Assembly (NCBI RefSeq): GCF_963855985.1
Contig: NC_087097.1
Location: 9,147,001 to 9,211,000 of the forward strand
Reading direction: 5' to 3'
Origin: Ostrinia nubilalis
Taxonomy: Eukaryota > Arthropoda > Insecta > Lepidoptera > Crambidae
DNA length: 64,000 bases
Of this stretch, positions 25,011 through 35,382 are shown piece after piece. Below the pieces are notes generated by a model. That model worked only from the letters and a program-made list of their open reading frames with translations, searched no databases and was not told the origin of the DNA. Positions within the stretch are counted from its first letter, which is position 1; every line of letters starts with the position of its first letter. The position numbers were made by a program, and so were the translations under genes.

Positions 25011-27347
25011 AAAAAAATACAAAAGTAAGTAAAGTTTCAAATAAAACCATACAAGCTGTAACAACGGGCGTCTGTTCATTCGTTTTACACCGTTTTCCAG
25101 TTCCAACAAAAAGTGCTTAGACGTGGCAATTTCACGGAGCAATTAAATGTGGTGGCACTTCGGCTAACGGCATCGTATCGAGTATGCATACTCGAGCCCA
25201 GATACCAAGAGCCAATACGAAATGACCTCATTTTATATCCCCTACTGCGGAGCCAGAACGAGCCAATAACAAAGTCTGAGCCGAAACTCTCCACATCGAT
25301 GGCCCTCCAGCCTTTGAGCGGCCTTGCTACCGTGATGACGAAACAAAATGAAAAGCGAATTATTTTTATTTCACTACGCAGGCACTGAGAACCCACCGCC
25401 CCAGGTTAGGAGCTTTTGTCGCGGGAAAAAACAAACAATTTGCAGGAATCACCATTGTTTATTAACCTTTGAAGATTTGCACGCAATTTTTGACGTGAAT
25501 GGAAATAATAAGAACATAACGACGGATCCCGGTATCTTGTTCTCGTTTGCTTTATCATTGCCTGTTGTAAAATTCATAAGCCCGACGCTAAGTGAACCCG
25601 GCGAGTTCAAATAAAAGTAGCCTATTAATATTTGGTGGACCGTGTTGAAGTAAAGCTAGTCGAATGCCGAATACGTTTTTGAAGTGTGAACAGTTCCCGG
25701 TAGTCATTGACTATGCATGCCCACGGAGAATTCATTTGGATATAAATATAGTCAAATGACGACAGATTCGTGATAAAAAAATACTGTGATTCTATCACCA
25801 GTGAAGTACCGTATTTTATTAATAAGTTATTAATGCTAATCCTAACAATTTCATGTTAGTGATAATTCAAATTCGATTAACATTTTGAGCAAAAAAAATG
25901 ATTCAATATTGAGATGTCGGATTAAAATAATTTATTCGTGATCAAATCACGTAACACATGTTAAATTTATGCAATGAGATGCAAAAACGTTGGCGAATGA
26001 GTAAAACGTTGGGGCGAACGTTCTCACAACATCGGGGTTTTAAAATATTCTGTAAGCTATCGGTTCTCAAGGAAAAATGTGTCTCCAATTTGTCTCCCAA
26101 CTCACGTTCCTTACAATTTGGGGAATGTTAGGGACATGTAATGCGCTGGTTTCGCTCATACGTATATTGACATACCGCCCGAATAAATCCTTTTAAACTC
26201 CGAAAAAATGCTTGAAAAAGTTGGATAAAAGTTGTTATCTAAAGTGGGGATAATTCTTTTCTATTATGAGTTTATTTACGGTTTTTTTCGTTGTCTTTAA
26301 ATAATTACAATTTATATTCTCCCCATCGCAAGGGACAGGGCCGTGCCTAAATCAGACAAGAAGGGTCAGCTTCTTACTTCGTTAAGGGGATTGGGGGCTT
26401 GTGAAATTTTCTAAAGAAAAAGGGCTCGGAGTCGGAATAAAGCGTGCTCTGAAATTTGGATGTGACGTAGCTTGTGGAACTAGTTTCGCTGTTCATTTGT
26501 TTTATCAAGAGAGTCCAAGTTTTGTTGTTCATTTGTTTTATTTGAATTGAATTCTTTTTTTAATTTTAGTTTTTGTTTTTACAATTTAATCAAAGCACGT
26601 TTTTGTTTCTTTTGGTTGTAACAAAAAACGGCCAGTACCTTTTATTAGATCTATCTGTCCCGACTAAAAAGGTTTCCCGAAATTACGCTCACGAAGTCGA
26701 GTAGTTTAGGGTGCCCAAACACTATCGATCGACGTAGCGATACCGCTTCCTGCGACGACCCACTGCACAAGTTAATTATGACCCTAATGTAAGATTGAAG
26801 GCAGATAACTTATGATTAACTACTCCTCTGTAGTTTTAGTGGTACAAAACGTTGATACAAAATACCGGCAATTTGTTATTTGTAACCTATTGCGACACGT
26901 TAGCGACATTGTTTCATTCTTCTTCATTATGTACGTGGTTGACAGGTTTCGTTTAAAGAGGCCATTTAAGTGGCTGTCGCTTTCTTTAATCATGTTAACA
27001 GATGTGGTCAGTGGTTTTAATGGGCTAAGACAGGGTTTTAAATGTTAACCGAAACTCTGATCCTGTAACTTGATCTTTTGGTTGTTGTTAAACTTATTGA
27101 TTTGTTTAGTCGACTCGTGACTTGGTGGAGTAAAAGACAAAAAGAGTACAACGCCTTTTAGGTTATAGTGTTAAATAAGTGTATTGAGCTACACCCAGTC
27201 ATAGAATACCTATTTATTTAAATGTAATGTATTTACTCAAGTTTTAATTTATCCCCTGTAGACGTCTCGTATTTAAGGGCAGAAAATGTTATTATTAAAC
27301 TTCCTTTTTAAGTAATTTCTAGTGTAAAGATGAATTTTATTTGTATT
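25011..27347. other. Non-coding stretch
   Basis: Overlapping open frames of about 90-100 codons occur on both strands at 25085-25396, in a patch with more balanced base composition (roughly 25100-25350). I see no domain, and both strands are equally open, so I do not call a gene. It could be an unrecognised repeat or conserved element. Confidence 0.45.
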
Positions 27348-27432
27348 TTTTTTAATGCAAGACAAGGCAGGTATTTGACCGCAATCGCACCTGGCGTTAA
27401 GTGAGATGCAGTCTAGGATGGTACATATCTAT
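27348..27432 (-). repeat. CR1-like LINE 3' tail (minus strand)
   Basis: Read on the minus strand: ATGTACCATCCTAGACTGCA, then CAGGTGCGATTG-GGTCAAATA, CTGCCTTG and a run of A. The same ordered blocks follow the reverse-transcriptase C-terminal fragment at 58397-58665, so this is a short 3' UTR remnant of that family. Confidence 0.75.
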
Positions 27433-28550
27433 AACATAGAGATACCCAACAAAGAATATAAATTATTAAAACCATGAGAATGCTAAACATTCTGCGAACG
27501 AAGCTAATGGTTATTACTGTAAAACCAACACCGTCAATTTCCTTAACACATGAACCAAGTTAAACGTAAGTCCATAAGTAGGTTGCATTACAGTAAATTC
27601 TCCCTAAACTAATATCCTCAGGAAGTACAAAACGAGCAGTTGGACAAATCCGTTGCATTACCCCACAAATTTATTACGGAGCTTTGACGTACGAGAAAGT
27701 ACACCTTAACATGTATCGTGAAATTTATTTCGTCCTCACATTCTTTACTGGGATTATGCCTTAATGTCAGTTGCCTTCTCAGCCGTTCGTCACAGTCACA
27801 ATAGAACGGTAAATCAAGTTGAAGTTGACTTTGGAACGGTGTACAACTTTGTGGCGCTTGGAGTTAAACTTTGTTCATTTTATATTGTTTTGTTTTTACA
27901 AAAAAAGTCCAAGTTGAGTTTGTATTGTGTAATTTAATTATATTTTACGACATAACTAAACCTCCTTGAACTTGTGTGCAAAGTTTTATGTGTCAAAAAC
28001 ATTTTAAGATTTCTGCATCGTATTTATTTATGCATGCGTGCATAGTTGTTGGTAAACGTACACAACTATTAAATAAAACATTGTAACTGACTTTTTAAAA
28101 AACCAAAATATGTAACTATAATTCAAAAGGCGTAATTCAATTAGTGAAACGAAAGTGATAATTTTAGCCAAAATATTTTAATTTTTACAATGATTGCGCT
28201 CAAAGACATGAGGTTAACATACTTTTCTCTTTACACTGTGCGTAACTTCACGAATTTGTACCCCTCAGCATTAGGGCGATGATTAATGAAGCATCCCCCA
28301 ATGCCACGTCTGCCCCCCTTTTTCGTGCATAAATAAACAGCTAAAATTACAGCGGGGCTATAATTCGATAGGCTTAATCGAATAACTTCCATTGATCGGG
28401 GTAAATCGCATTAGTTGTAAAGGTAACTCGATTTTGTGTGTAAATGATTTGTCATTTGCGTTCGCGTTGTTTGACTTGACTGGTTTGCTTGTTTAATTTT
28501 TATTGTGGTGTGAATTTCTCATTGTATTTTTTACAAGCTTTATATTGACT
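27433..28550. other. Non-coding stretch
   Basis: Nothing recognisable. Confidence 0.5.
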
Positions 28551-28559
28551 TCACTTGTT

Positions 28560-28925
28560 AGTATGTGTGGGACAAATCTTGCAACTGAATTTAAGACCAG
28601 TTCTCCTACACCGATTGAGCTGAAATTTGGTATACTTATGTAAGTACGATGACAATGCAATGTTATGGTACCATTGAGCTGGTCTGATGATGGAGTCAGG
28701 AGGTGGCCATAGGAACTCCTAAACGAAACAGCGGAATTGCATCGAATTTGGGTTCTTTGGATTTGTCTTTTTAAGCACTTTAGTGCTAGATGATATGCAG
28801 CAGGGTCCTGATGATAGATTTGGGAGGTGGCCATAGGAACTCCTAAATGAAACGTCGGAAATTCATCGAGTTTGGGTTCGTTGGATTTGTGTTTTCGAGC
28901 AGTTTGGTGCTAAATAATGACCAGG
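28560..28925 (+). repeat. Dispersed repeat with two ~124-bp tandem units
   Basis: GGAGGTGGCCATAGGAACTC at about 28699 recurs at about 28823. Each copy is followed by CTAAA-GAAAC, GGAA, CATCGA-TTTGGGTTC, TTGGATTTGT and AGCA-TTTAGTGCTA blocks. The preceding ACACCGATTGAGCTGAAATT phrase is typical of dispersed lepidopteran repeats, probably of Helitron type; the family is not certain. The minus-strand open frame (28493-28834) is a shadow. Confidence 0.65.
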
Positions 28926-28960
28926 GCCCAGATATCAAGATACTAAAAAGTGTAAAATAA

Positions 28961-29219
28961 AATTATAATAAAAAAAACTTTTTTAAAAACAAGCTTTAAT
29001 CTGAAATGCAGTTGTACTAAAACGAAAAAAATAATATTACGCAAGGTTCAAAAAATTTCGAAAGCTTGTAGCGCAAACAGAAAAAAAGAGGAATAAATTC
29101 CATGCGCGATACAAGCTTTCGAAATTTTTTGAACCTTGCGTAATATTATTTTTTTCGTTTTAGTACAACTGCATTTCAGATTAAAGCTTGTTTTTAAAAA
29201 AGTTTTTTTTATTATAATT
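28961..29219. repeat. Perfect 110-bp inverted repeat with 39-nt loop
   Basis: Compared base by base, 28961-29070 is the exact reverse complement of 29110-29219, including A and T homopolymer lengths. The loop is 29071-29109 and pairs slightly further (GCGCA with TGCGC) past a bulge. The arms are AT-rich and hold no recognisable gene. The structure ends abruptly into flanking AT-rich DNA. The 139-codon minus-strand frame at 29048-29467 runs through the repeat and is very low in complexity. Transcription through it would give long perfect double-stranded RNA. A foldback artefact of library preparation or assembly is also possible. Confidence 0.9.
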
Positions 29220-29227
29220 TTTTTATT

Positions 29228-31095
29228 TGACTCTTTATTGTTCACTGCCTTTTTCTTTTGAACAATTTTATATAATATTGAGTACTCAATTTGAATGAAC
29301 ACTAGCATAACATCTAAGAGTAGTAATAACCTCGTAAGACCGAAGAGTAAATTTTGTCGACTTCTAAGTATCGCCGAATGTGCTTTCAGAAGAACGAATA
29401 ATTTGTAGTAGTAAACGCCGAGCACTTCGAGTAAAAAAAATTCTATGTTAGAGATTTTCTTTTGCATTCATATTTTCAGGGGCCCTATATAATAGTGCAT
29501 AGAGCTTATTTTAGGTGAAAAATAATAAAAAAATGTTTTCTCTTAAAAGAACATTCGGTATTACAGACTTTAAAAAGGAAAAGTAAATAAATTGTATTTT
29601 ATACTTTAAAGTAAAACATAAATGTAACCTTCTTAATAAATTAATACTACATAAAGATACAATAATGATATTAATAAATGTAACTGAAAAGGTACAACGG
29701 TTTTAATTTAATTTAATGTTTCATAATTAGTACTTTTAAAAGTGCTATCGGTTTTATAACATACACTAATTATAGGTTAGAATGTATAAGAAGTAAAGTG
29801 AATATTCATGTTAATTATAATATTTACTAAACTAAAAATCAGAACATTCTCATGGTAAATTTTCTCAATCATATCATAATTTTAAAAGTGCAATACTCAA
29901 TCCCATCTCAATAGAAAAAATATACAAAAATAAAACTTTCACCATCAAGACCGAATGTTCCTTGCAAAGAACTATTATTTTCAAATGAAAAAAAATCTTA
30001 CAAAACTACTTCAAATTGGGAAAAATAATTTTTTTGCTTGTTTAGCAGTGTCTTAACTTAAATTATACTGGTCAGTTTTGCAATTAAACTACGTTTACGT
30101 GAAGAAAAAAAATTAATCGCACATCACGTCTTCTCGGACAAACCACCTTGTCAAAGAAAAATGATAATTTGACAGTGACATTTTGTTTTTTTTATATTAA
30201 TAAGTTCGGATACCTGATTTTGAATACTTTAAGCCATAGACTATCACTCTTTTTTTTCGATAGGCGCGAATTTTTGAACTTAAATTTATCGCTAAAGTTT
30301 TAGTTCCTCTGAAGGCACATCCGGCGATACTTCGAAATCACCTCCGAAAATGTCTCGGCGTTACTGACTACAAAGTTTTAGTTCCTTCTGTGGCACATCC
30401 GGGCTTACGAGGATAAATAAGGTAAGGTAAAATTGTAGTAAGAAAAAGTTATATCACTGTCAAACTTTTGACATTGTATTCAGAAAGTTATAATATTTTA
30501 AAATTTAAACTAGTTGAGATAATAAAACCGAACGATGACTTTCGAAACGGAGCTAACAAACGATCTACAGTAGCGTATCACTTGAATACCCACATCTAGT
30601 TATCCGTCGAGATAGGTGCAGTCCACCTTAGCATATATCAGAGCGCTGAACTCTGTATTGCATGATAAATTGTATTCTATTTGCCAGCTGACAGCCACCG
30701 AGGAAAGCATTTGGGTTACAAATGTTTATGCTTACAATACACGCGATGTAAATACGGCGGATATATCGCGCTAAAGAATTGTGGATGGTTTATCAAGTGG
30801 ATGGTTGCCGATTGAAAACTCCGTGTATACTTTCCGTTGCTCTTTTGTTTACTGGCCAGTTAGTTTTTTTGAAATTATTTTTAAAAAGCAAACAGAATGA
30901 AGTATTATTTTTTAAAATGAGTTCAATTTATGAAACAACGAAAAATCGTATAGTAAAAATAATTATTGAGCAGTGAATAAGATTGAATATTGCATGTATA
31001 AGATTTTTCAGTCAGTACAGTGAAAAGCGAATCAAATTCTTTTCATACAATGTTGGCAAATGTTCATAAGTACGGGCAATTTGTAAAAAGGAAAC
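29228..31095. other. AT-rich non-coding stretch
   Basis: Very AT-rich. GAACATTCGGT at about 29549 recurs inverted as ACCGAATGTTC at about 29950, possibly the ends of a ~410-bp element. A short direct repeat (AAAGTTTTAGTTCCT-TG-GGCACATCCGG) occurs at about 30294 and 30374. No genes are seen. Confidence 0.5.
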
Positions 31096-31102
31096 AATTT
31101 TC

Positions 31103-31513
31103 AACCGACTTCAAAAAAAGGAGGAGGTTCTCAATTCGACCCGTATGTTTTTTTTTTTTTTTTCTATGTTTGTTACGCGATAACTCCGCCAATTATGAAC
31201 CGATTTGAACAAATCTTTTTTCAGCGTATAGGTAATACCTCAAGGGTGGTCCCATTTAAATTTAATAATAAAAAAAACAACCCCCAAGGGTGGAAAATTG
31301 GGGATGAACTTTTTTATACGCAATATCTCCGCCGATTATAAATCAATTTGAACGATTATTTTTTTGTTGAATAGGTATTATCAAAAGGGTGGTTTCATGC
31401 GAATTTGAAGAAAATATTTCACCCCTAAGGGTGGAAAATTGGGGATGAACTTTTTTATATGCAATATTTTTAATTTTTAGTTTTTTTTTTGTTTCACGCA
31501 TTTGAAGTCGGTT
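31103..31513. mobile_element. Inverted-repeat element with ends AACCGACTTCAAA
   Basis: AACCGACTTCAAA at 31103 is exactly complementary to TTTGAAGTCGGTT ending at 31513. The interior contains a duplicated block (AGGGTGGAAAATTGGGGATG with AACTTTTTTATA-GCAATAT, twice, ~150 bp apart) and T-rich runs. As I recall, elements with these ends are frequent in moth and butterfly DNA. It is non-coding; the frame crossing its left end is incidental. Confidence 0.75.
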
Positions 31514-32308
31514 TTATTTTTTTTAAAAGTTAATTATTCTCTCTGTACATTCTGAATATATCATACTTTATGAAAACTCTGCCTAATTTATGGGTACTTC
31601 TCATTTACACTCAAATTTGATGGTCACACAATAATAGTTCATAAACGGTATAAGTTAGAACAATAACTTTGAAATCAGATGATAAAATATCTATTTAGCT
31701 ACATACAAAATAAATTTTATCGTAATAGAAGCAAAAATAATACGAAAAAATCACATGAAACAGTAAAAAACGGGGTCATTTTTCGCGTTCTCATCGTGTC
31801 ACACCTTCGGTTGCAATGAAACATTTGGTTACTGCGTTCACAATTTTCATTCAATTTGTGTGTAGCATATACTAAAATCATCGTAATTAAATATACTTTC
31901 CACACAATAGTCAAAAAAATATTTTCTTATAATTATTTTGAATTGAGAAAGCGAAATACGTTGGTCACACGATTTTAGGTACCTAAAATTTTGAGTAATA
32001 ATACAAGATTGCCGTTAAACCGAACACCAGCAACCAATCACAGCGTTCTATTCGGTTAACGTCAGTCGTGCTTCGACCATTGGGGAGGTGAGATAGGTCG
32101 ATCGTCGCTCCGCGAAAAAAATACGTAACTTTTTGTGATTATCCATAGACGTACCGTCGCTTGCTTGAACAATATTTTCTACCTCTAAAATTTAAACAAT
32201 TTAATTGAAACTTTGCCATTGAAAACTTAACATGTTAGACTTATTTGTGTAGTATTCAACTTGAACCGTTAAATTCAAATTTAAGGATAATTCATAAAAA
32301 ACTAAAAT
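31514..32308. other. Non-coding stretch
   Basis: No gene or repeat recognised. Confidence 0.5.
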
Positions 32309-32310
32309 TT

Positions 32311-33115
32311 TCGTCACCTTCATGGCATCACCTTCGTGGTGTTTTATACACGAAGGTGATTTTAGGCCACGAAAGTGATTTCTTGCTTTGGTTTATTTTA
32401 AAATATAGTGACTGGTGTTTATGTTTTTACAATATTTTAATAACTAATAAATTATACGTGGTAAGTAGAGACCAGTACATCAATAAATAAATAAGGGCCT
32501 CGTATTTTTGTTGTCTGTCTGTCTGTGTGACTGTATGTTTGTCTGTATATGTGACTGAGTATCTGTTTGTAAGATAAATTTAATCTGAAGTTTGAGTTAA
32601 AAGTTGTACAACAAAAATACGAGGCCCTCTGGCCTAAATAAAAAATATGTTTTTGTTGAGGGACTGATAATCAGTTAGAGTTCTTTTTTATTGAGGTACT
32701 GAAATCCGTTTTTTGCTTCTTTGGCATTTCAGAATGCCACCAGTGTCACCCTTAAAACCAATTGCGTAGAATCTTGTAACTTAGTAGGTGACGTAATCGG
32801 TAAAATTTTATCTTGTATTTAAGTGGGTACCTATTTATATTATGTTATTGCTATTTATCTATGAAAATAAGACAAAATATATGTTTTATAAACACTTAAG
32901 AGTCATTTACAGTAGTAAAGTTTAAAAAAAATATTGCCGTGAAGTACAGAATCACTTTCGTGGCATCAAAAAATTCAAAACGTTAAAGCTTCCAAACGAC
33001 GAGACTCACTATTTGACTGATTTACTGAGAATACAATCTTCACACCAAGCGCTACAATTTTTGTTTACAAAAAGTTGAAATAAGTTAGAAATAAAATTCG
33101 CCACGAAGGTGACGA
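32311..33115. mobile_element. Inverted-repeat element with repeated CACGAAGGTGA motifs
   Basis: TCGTCACCTTCATGGC at 32311-32326 is complementary, with one mismatch, to GCCACGAAGGTGACGA at 33100-33115. Further copies of the core in either orientation lie at about 32327, 32349, 32366 and 32951, clustered towards the two ends like subterminal transposase sites. A separate small inverted-repeat element sits inside (32495-32627). No transposase is visible and no target duplication was resolved. Confidence 0.6.
32495..32627. mobile_element. Small MITE, perfect 20-bp TIRs (GGGCCTCGTATTTTTGTTGT)
   Basis: The 20 bp at 32495-32514 are the exact reverse complement of 32608-32627. The 93-bp interior has a TGTCTG-rich tract and an AAGTTTGAGTT block. 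Flanks are AT-rich and the target duplication is ambiguous. Confidence 0.75.
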
Positions 33116-34111
33116 TGAGAACCGTGGCGATGAGAAATACCCTTATAACGTCTCTTTATGGGTTTATTACAAATTTGAAATATGTAACAAATTTGGATTT
33201 GCCCGTTTACTTATTCAGTCATGAATATTTGAAACAATTCATAAATATTGTAATGCGTGGTTGTATCGTTTGCTTAACAAGAATTCTCTTGAGTAACTTA
33301 TTCTAACAACGTATGAAAATTTACCACATTTATTCTTACTATCTTGTATTTGGGACTGAATTTTCAAAATTTTGCCCGTCGACTTTTAGTGGAATAGGAC
33401 GGCACAAACTTTGCAAACATTTAAACACACGAAATCCTTTGTTAATTTAACATAAACCGTATATTCTAGAGCAGTCGGCATTTGAAACGGGAGATATCAT
33501 CAGTGGTATGTAGTGTAGTAGCGCTATATCTCAGACGGAACATTACGTTGTCTAGCAAACGAAACTTACTGCTTGTCTGCTTGAAATTAAGTTGAAGTTT
33601 CTACTGTAACTCGTTCAACGTTAAAAAGCGTATATAAAGTTCCAAACATTTAACTCTTTTTGCTAAAATATAGAGCTAGTTTAATGCGGATAGAGTAATG
33701 CAGTAATGTTTCACTCTAAAGCTACTAGTTTACTTGAAATGTTATTTTGTAATTTAGACAAACAAAGCCATTTTAAAATCCCAAGAGGAACGTAGAGGAA
33801 TCAAGCAAGTCAAATAAGGAATAAAGTTTCCTCAAGTTAGTCAAATAAACAAGAAGATTCTTAGAGTGAGAGCAATATCCATTAAGCGATACTTATCTGT
33901 AAGATAAATCTATTAATTAAACTCAAATAAATTACACATAATTGCTTGTAATGGATGCCGACAGCGAATGTGTCAAGATCAAACAAATATCAATGTCATT
34001 TAATTGGATGAAAGTGTTTTATAGAATTGTAGTCAACAATAACGCCCCGTTAGCTACACTAGTCACTAAATGGACCATAAAATGGACTCACAAATTAAAC
34101 TTAATCATGAC
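33116..34111. other. Non-coding stretch upstream of the LINE
   Basis: AT-rich flanking DNA into which the Jockey-like element inserted. An open frame from 33942 runs on into the LINE in the wrong frame and is not a gene. Confidence 0.6.
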
Positions 34112-34123
34112 TAATTGGAGTGA

Positions 34124-35380
34124 GAAAGAAAGGCCAACTCGGGCCTATCCCAGCCCTCGCAATCTTCCCAGCCCTCCGGCTCGCAGTCGAGCACCGGGCG
34201 GACTGCCAGAGTCCCCCCAGTCTTTGTCCAGGACAAGGCGTCCTGGAACAAAATTTCCGGCGCGCTCAAGGAGCGCCACATCAATTTCTCGCACGCTAAG
34301 TCGTGCAATGTAGGCATTAAGGTGTCCTTGTCCACCTCGGACGAGCACCGAGCCCTAACTCGCTTCCTTGATGAAAACCGTATCGGTTATCATACCTTCC
34401 CCCGCGAGGAGGAAAGGGAGCTGCGGGTTGTTATCCGTGGCCTTCCCAAGGAGCTAGACTCCGCCTCCATCTTGGCCGACCTCAAGGCACAAAACTTTCC
34501 CGTCAAACAGGTTCACCGTCTGTACAGGACTCGTACACGTGAACCATTTGACCTTGTCCAAGTAGTCTTGGACTATTCCAACGAAGCGAAATCGATTTTC
34601 AATTTGAAAACGGTTTGCTTCATCTCCGGGCTCAAAGTTGAGCCACCCCGTAAGCGCGGCGCTCCCGGCCAGTGCCACCGCTGTCAACATTACGGGCACG
34701 CTGCCCGTAATTGTCACGCCCGTCCTAGGTGCGTCAAGTGCCTAGGCGATCACGGCACAGCCGACTGTGTCCGTGACAAGGCCACAGCCACCGAACCACC
34801 GAGCTGCATACTGTGTGGTAGCCAGGGTCATCCTGCGAATTATCGCGGTTGTCCCCGGGCTCCACGCACTCAGCCGCGTGCCCCCATCCCCTCTGCCCCC
34901 AGGCAGATCAATGCTACTCGCAACTTTGCGGTAGCAAGTGAGGCTCCTAGCCTCCGCCCCAACAGGCCCAATGCTTGGGCTAGGCCTCTGGCCTACACCC
35001 AGGCTGCCAGCCTTACTCCCACACCCACCCAAACAGCTGTGGCCCCACTCGCGCTCCAGCAGGCTCCTCAACCCCACCCAGCCCCTAAGGCTACGCCAAA
35101 GGCACCTACCCAACAGGCGCCTAACCCAAGTCCCCCTGCCCCTAAGGCACCAGCCCACAAAGTCCCGGCCCCTCAGGCCATGCCCCAGCCTTCACATTCA
35201 CCTGCGGCTGACATTAAGTTGGTCAGAGACTTCTTTGGCCAAATTAATGTCAGCGAGATGTTTGTGATCGCCGCAAAACTGCGCGCGACTAATGGCGAAG
35301 GCAACATCATGGATAGGTTATCTATCCTCGCCGAACACGTAGACTTTTGCTACGCTATCTCCTCTTTCCACGCTCCGTAA
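34124..35380 (+). CDS. LINE ORF1 (gag-like nucleic-acid-binding protein), 5'-truncated
   Basis: The frame is open for 418 codons from the insertion boundary to TAA at 35378-35380, and is preceded by a TGA lying in the target duplication. No ATG occurs until near the C-terminus, so the native start is lost and this copy should not make normal ORF1 protein. The N-terminal part (about residues 37-120, PPVFVQDKASWNKI onward) resembles the region before the zinc knuckles in Jockey gag proteins (PRE_C2HC type). Three CCHC knuckles follow at about residues 184-197 (CHRCQHYGHAARNC), 203-215 (CVKCLGDHGTADC) and 228-243 (CILCGSQGH...C). A long Pro/Ala/Gln-rich linker leads to a short C-terminal segment. 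In the family, ORF1 binds element RNA and forms the RNP that targets the nucleus. Its stop overlaps the ORF2 start. Confidence 0.9.
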   Translation, partial: ERKANSGLSQPSQSSQPSGSQSSTGRTARVPPVFVQDKASWNKISGALKERHINFSHAKSCNVGIKVSLSTSDEHRALTRFLDENRIGYHTFPREEERELRVVIRGLPKELDSASILADLKAQNFPVKQVHRLYRTRTREPFDLVQVVLDYSNEAKSIFNLKTVCFISGLKVEPPRKRGAPGQCHRCQHYGHAARNCHARPRCVKCLGDHGTADCVRDKATATEPPSCILCGSQGHPANYRGCPRAPRTQPRAPIPSAPRQINATRNFAVASEAPSLRPNRPNAWARPLAYTQAASLTPTPTQTAVAPLALQQAPQPHPAPKATPKAPTQQAPNPSPPAPKAPAHKVPAPQAMPQPSHSPAADIKLVRDFFGQINVSEMFVIAAKLRATNGEGNIMDRLSILAEHVDFCYAISSFHAP

Positions 35381-35382
35381 TG
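35378..35382 (+). promoter_or_regulatory. TAATG overlap between ORF1 stop and ORF2 start
   Basis: The ORF1 TAA (35378-35380) and the ORF2 ATG (35380-35382) share one base. In silkworm SART1-type LINEs a UAAUG junction is known to allow ORF2 translation by termination-reinitiation, helped by downstream RNA structure. The same mechanism is an inference here. Confidence 0.8.

Noticed and set aside
24680..25120. 146-codon plus-strand frame
   Set aside because: It spans a dispersed repeat fragment and unrelated flank, with no recognisable protein similarity.
25085..25396. Possible small gene open on both strands
   Set aside because: Both strands are open because stops are scarce by composition; no domain or splice context was seen.
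29048..29467. 139-codon minus-strand frame, Lys/Leu/Ile-rich
   Set aside because: It runs through the perfect inverted repeat and AT-rich DNA, and has no domain.
33942..34313. 123-codon open frame upstream of and into the LINE
   Set aside because: Its first half is AT-rich host flank including the target duplication; its second half reads the LINE in the wrong frame.
34742..35158. Long minus-strand frames across the LINE
   Set aside because: Shadows of GC-rich ORF1/ORF2 coding sequence in other frames.
35347..35379. Upstream TTG as the ORF2 start
   Set aside because: The ATG at 35380 overlaps the ORF1 stop as TAATG and precedes the endonuclease domain directly.
34322..35380. GTG at 34322 as the start of ORF1
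   Set aside because: Similarity to Jockey gag continues upstream in frame to the insertion boundary. GTG is not a normal eukaryotic start, so the frame is better described as 5'-truncated.
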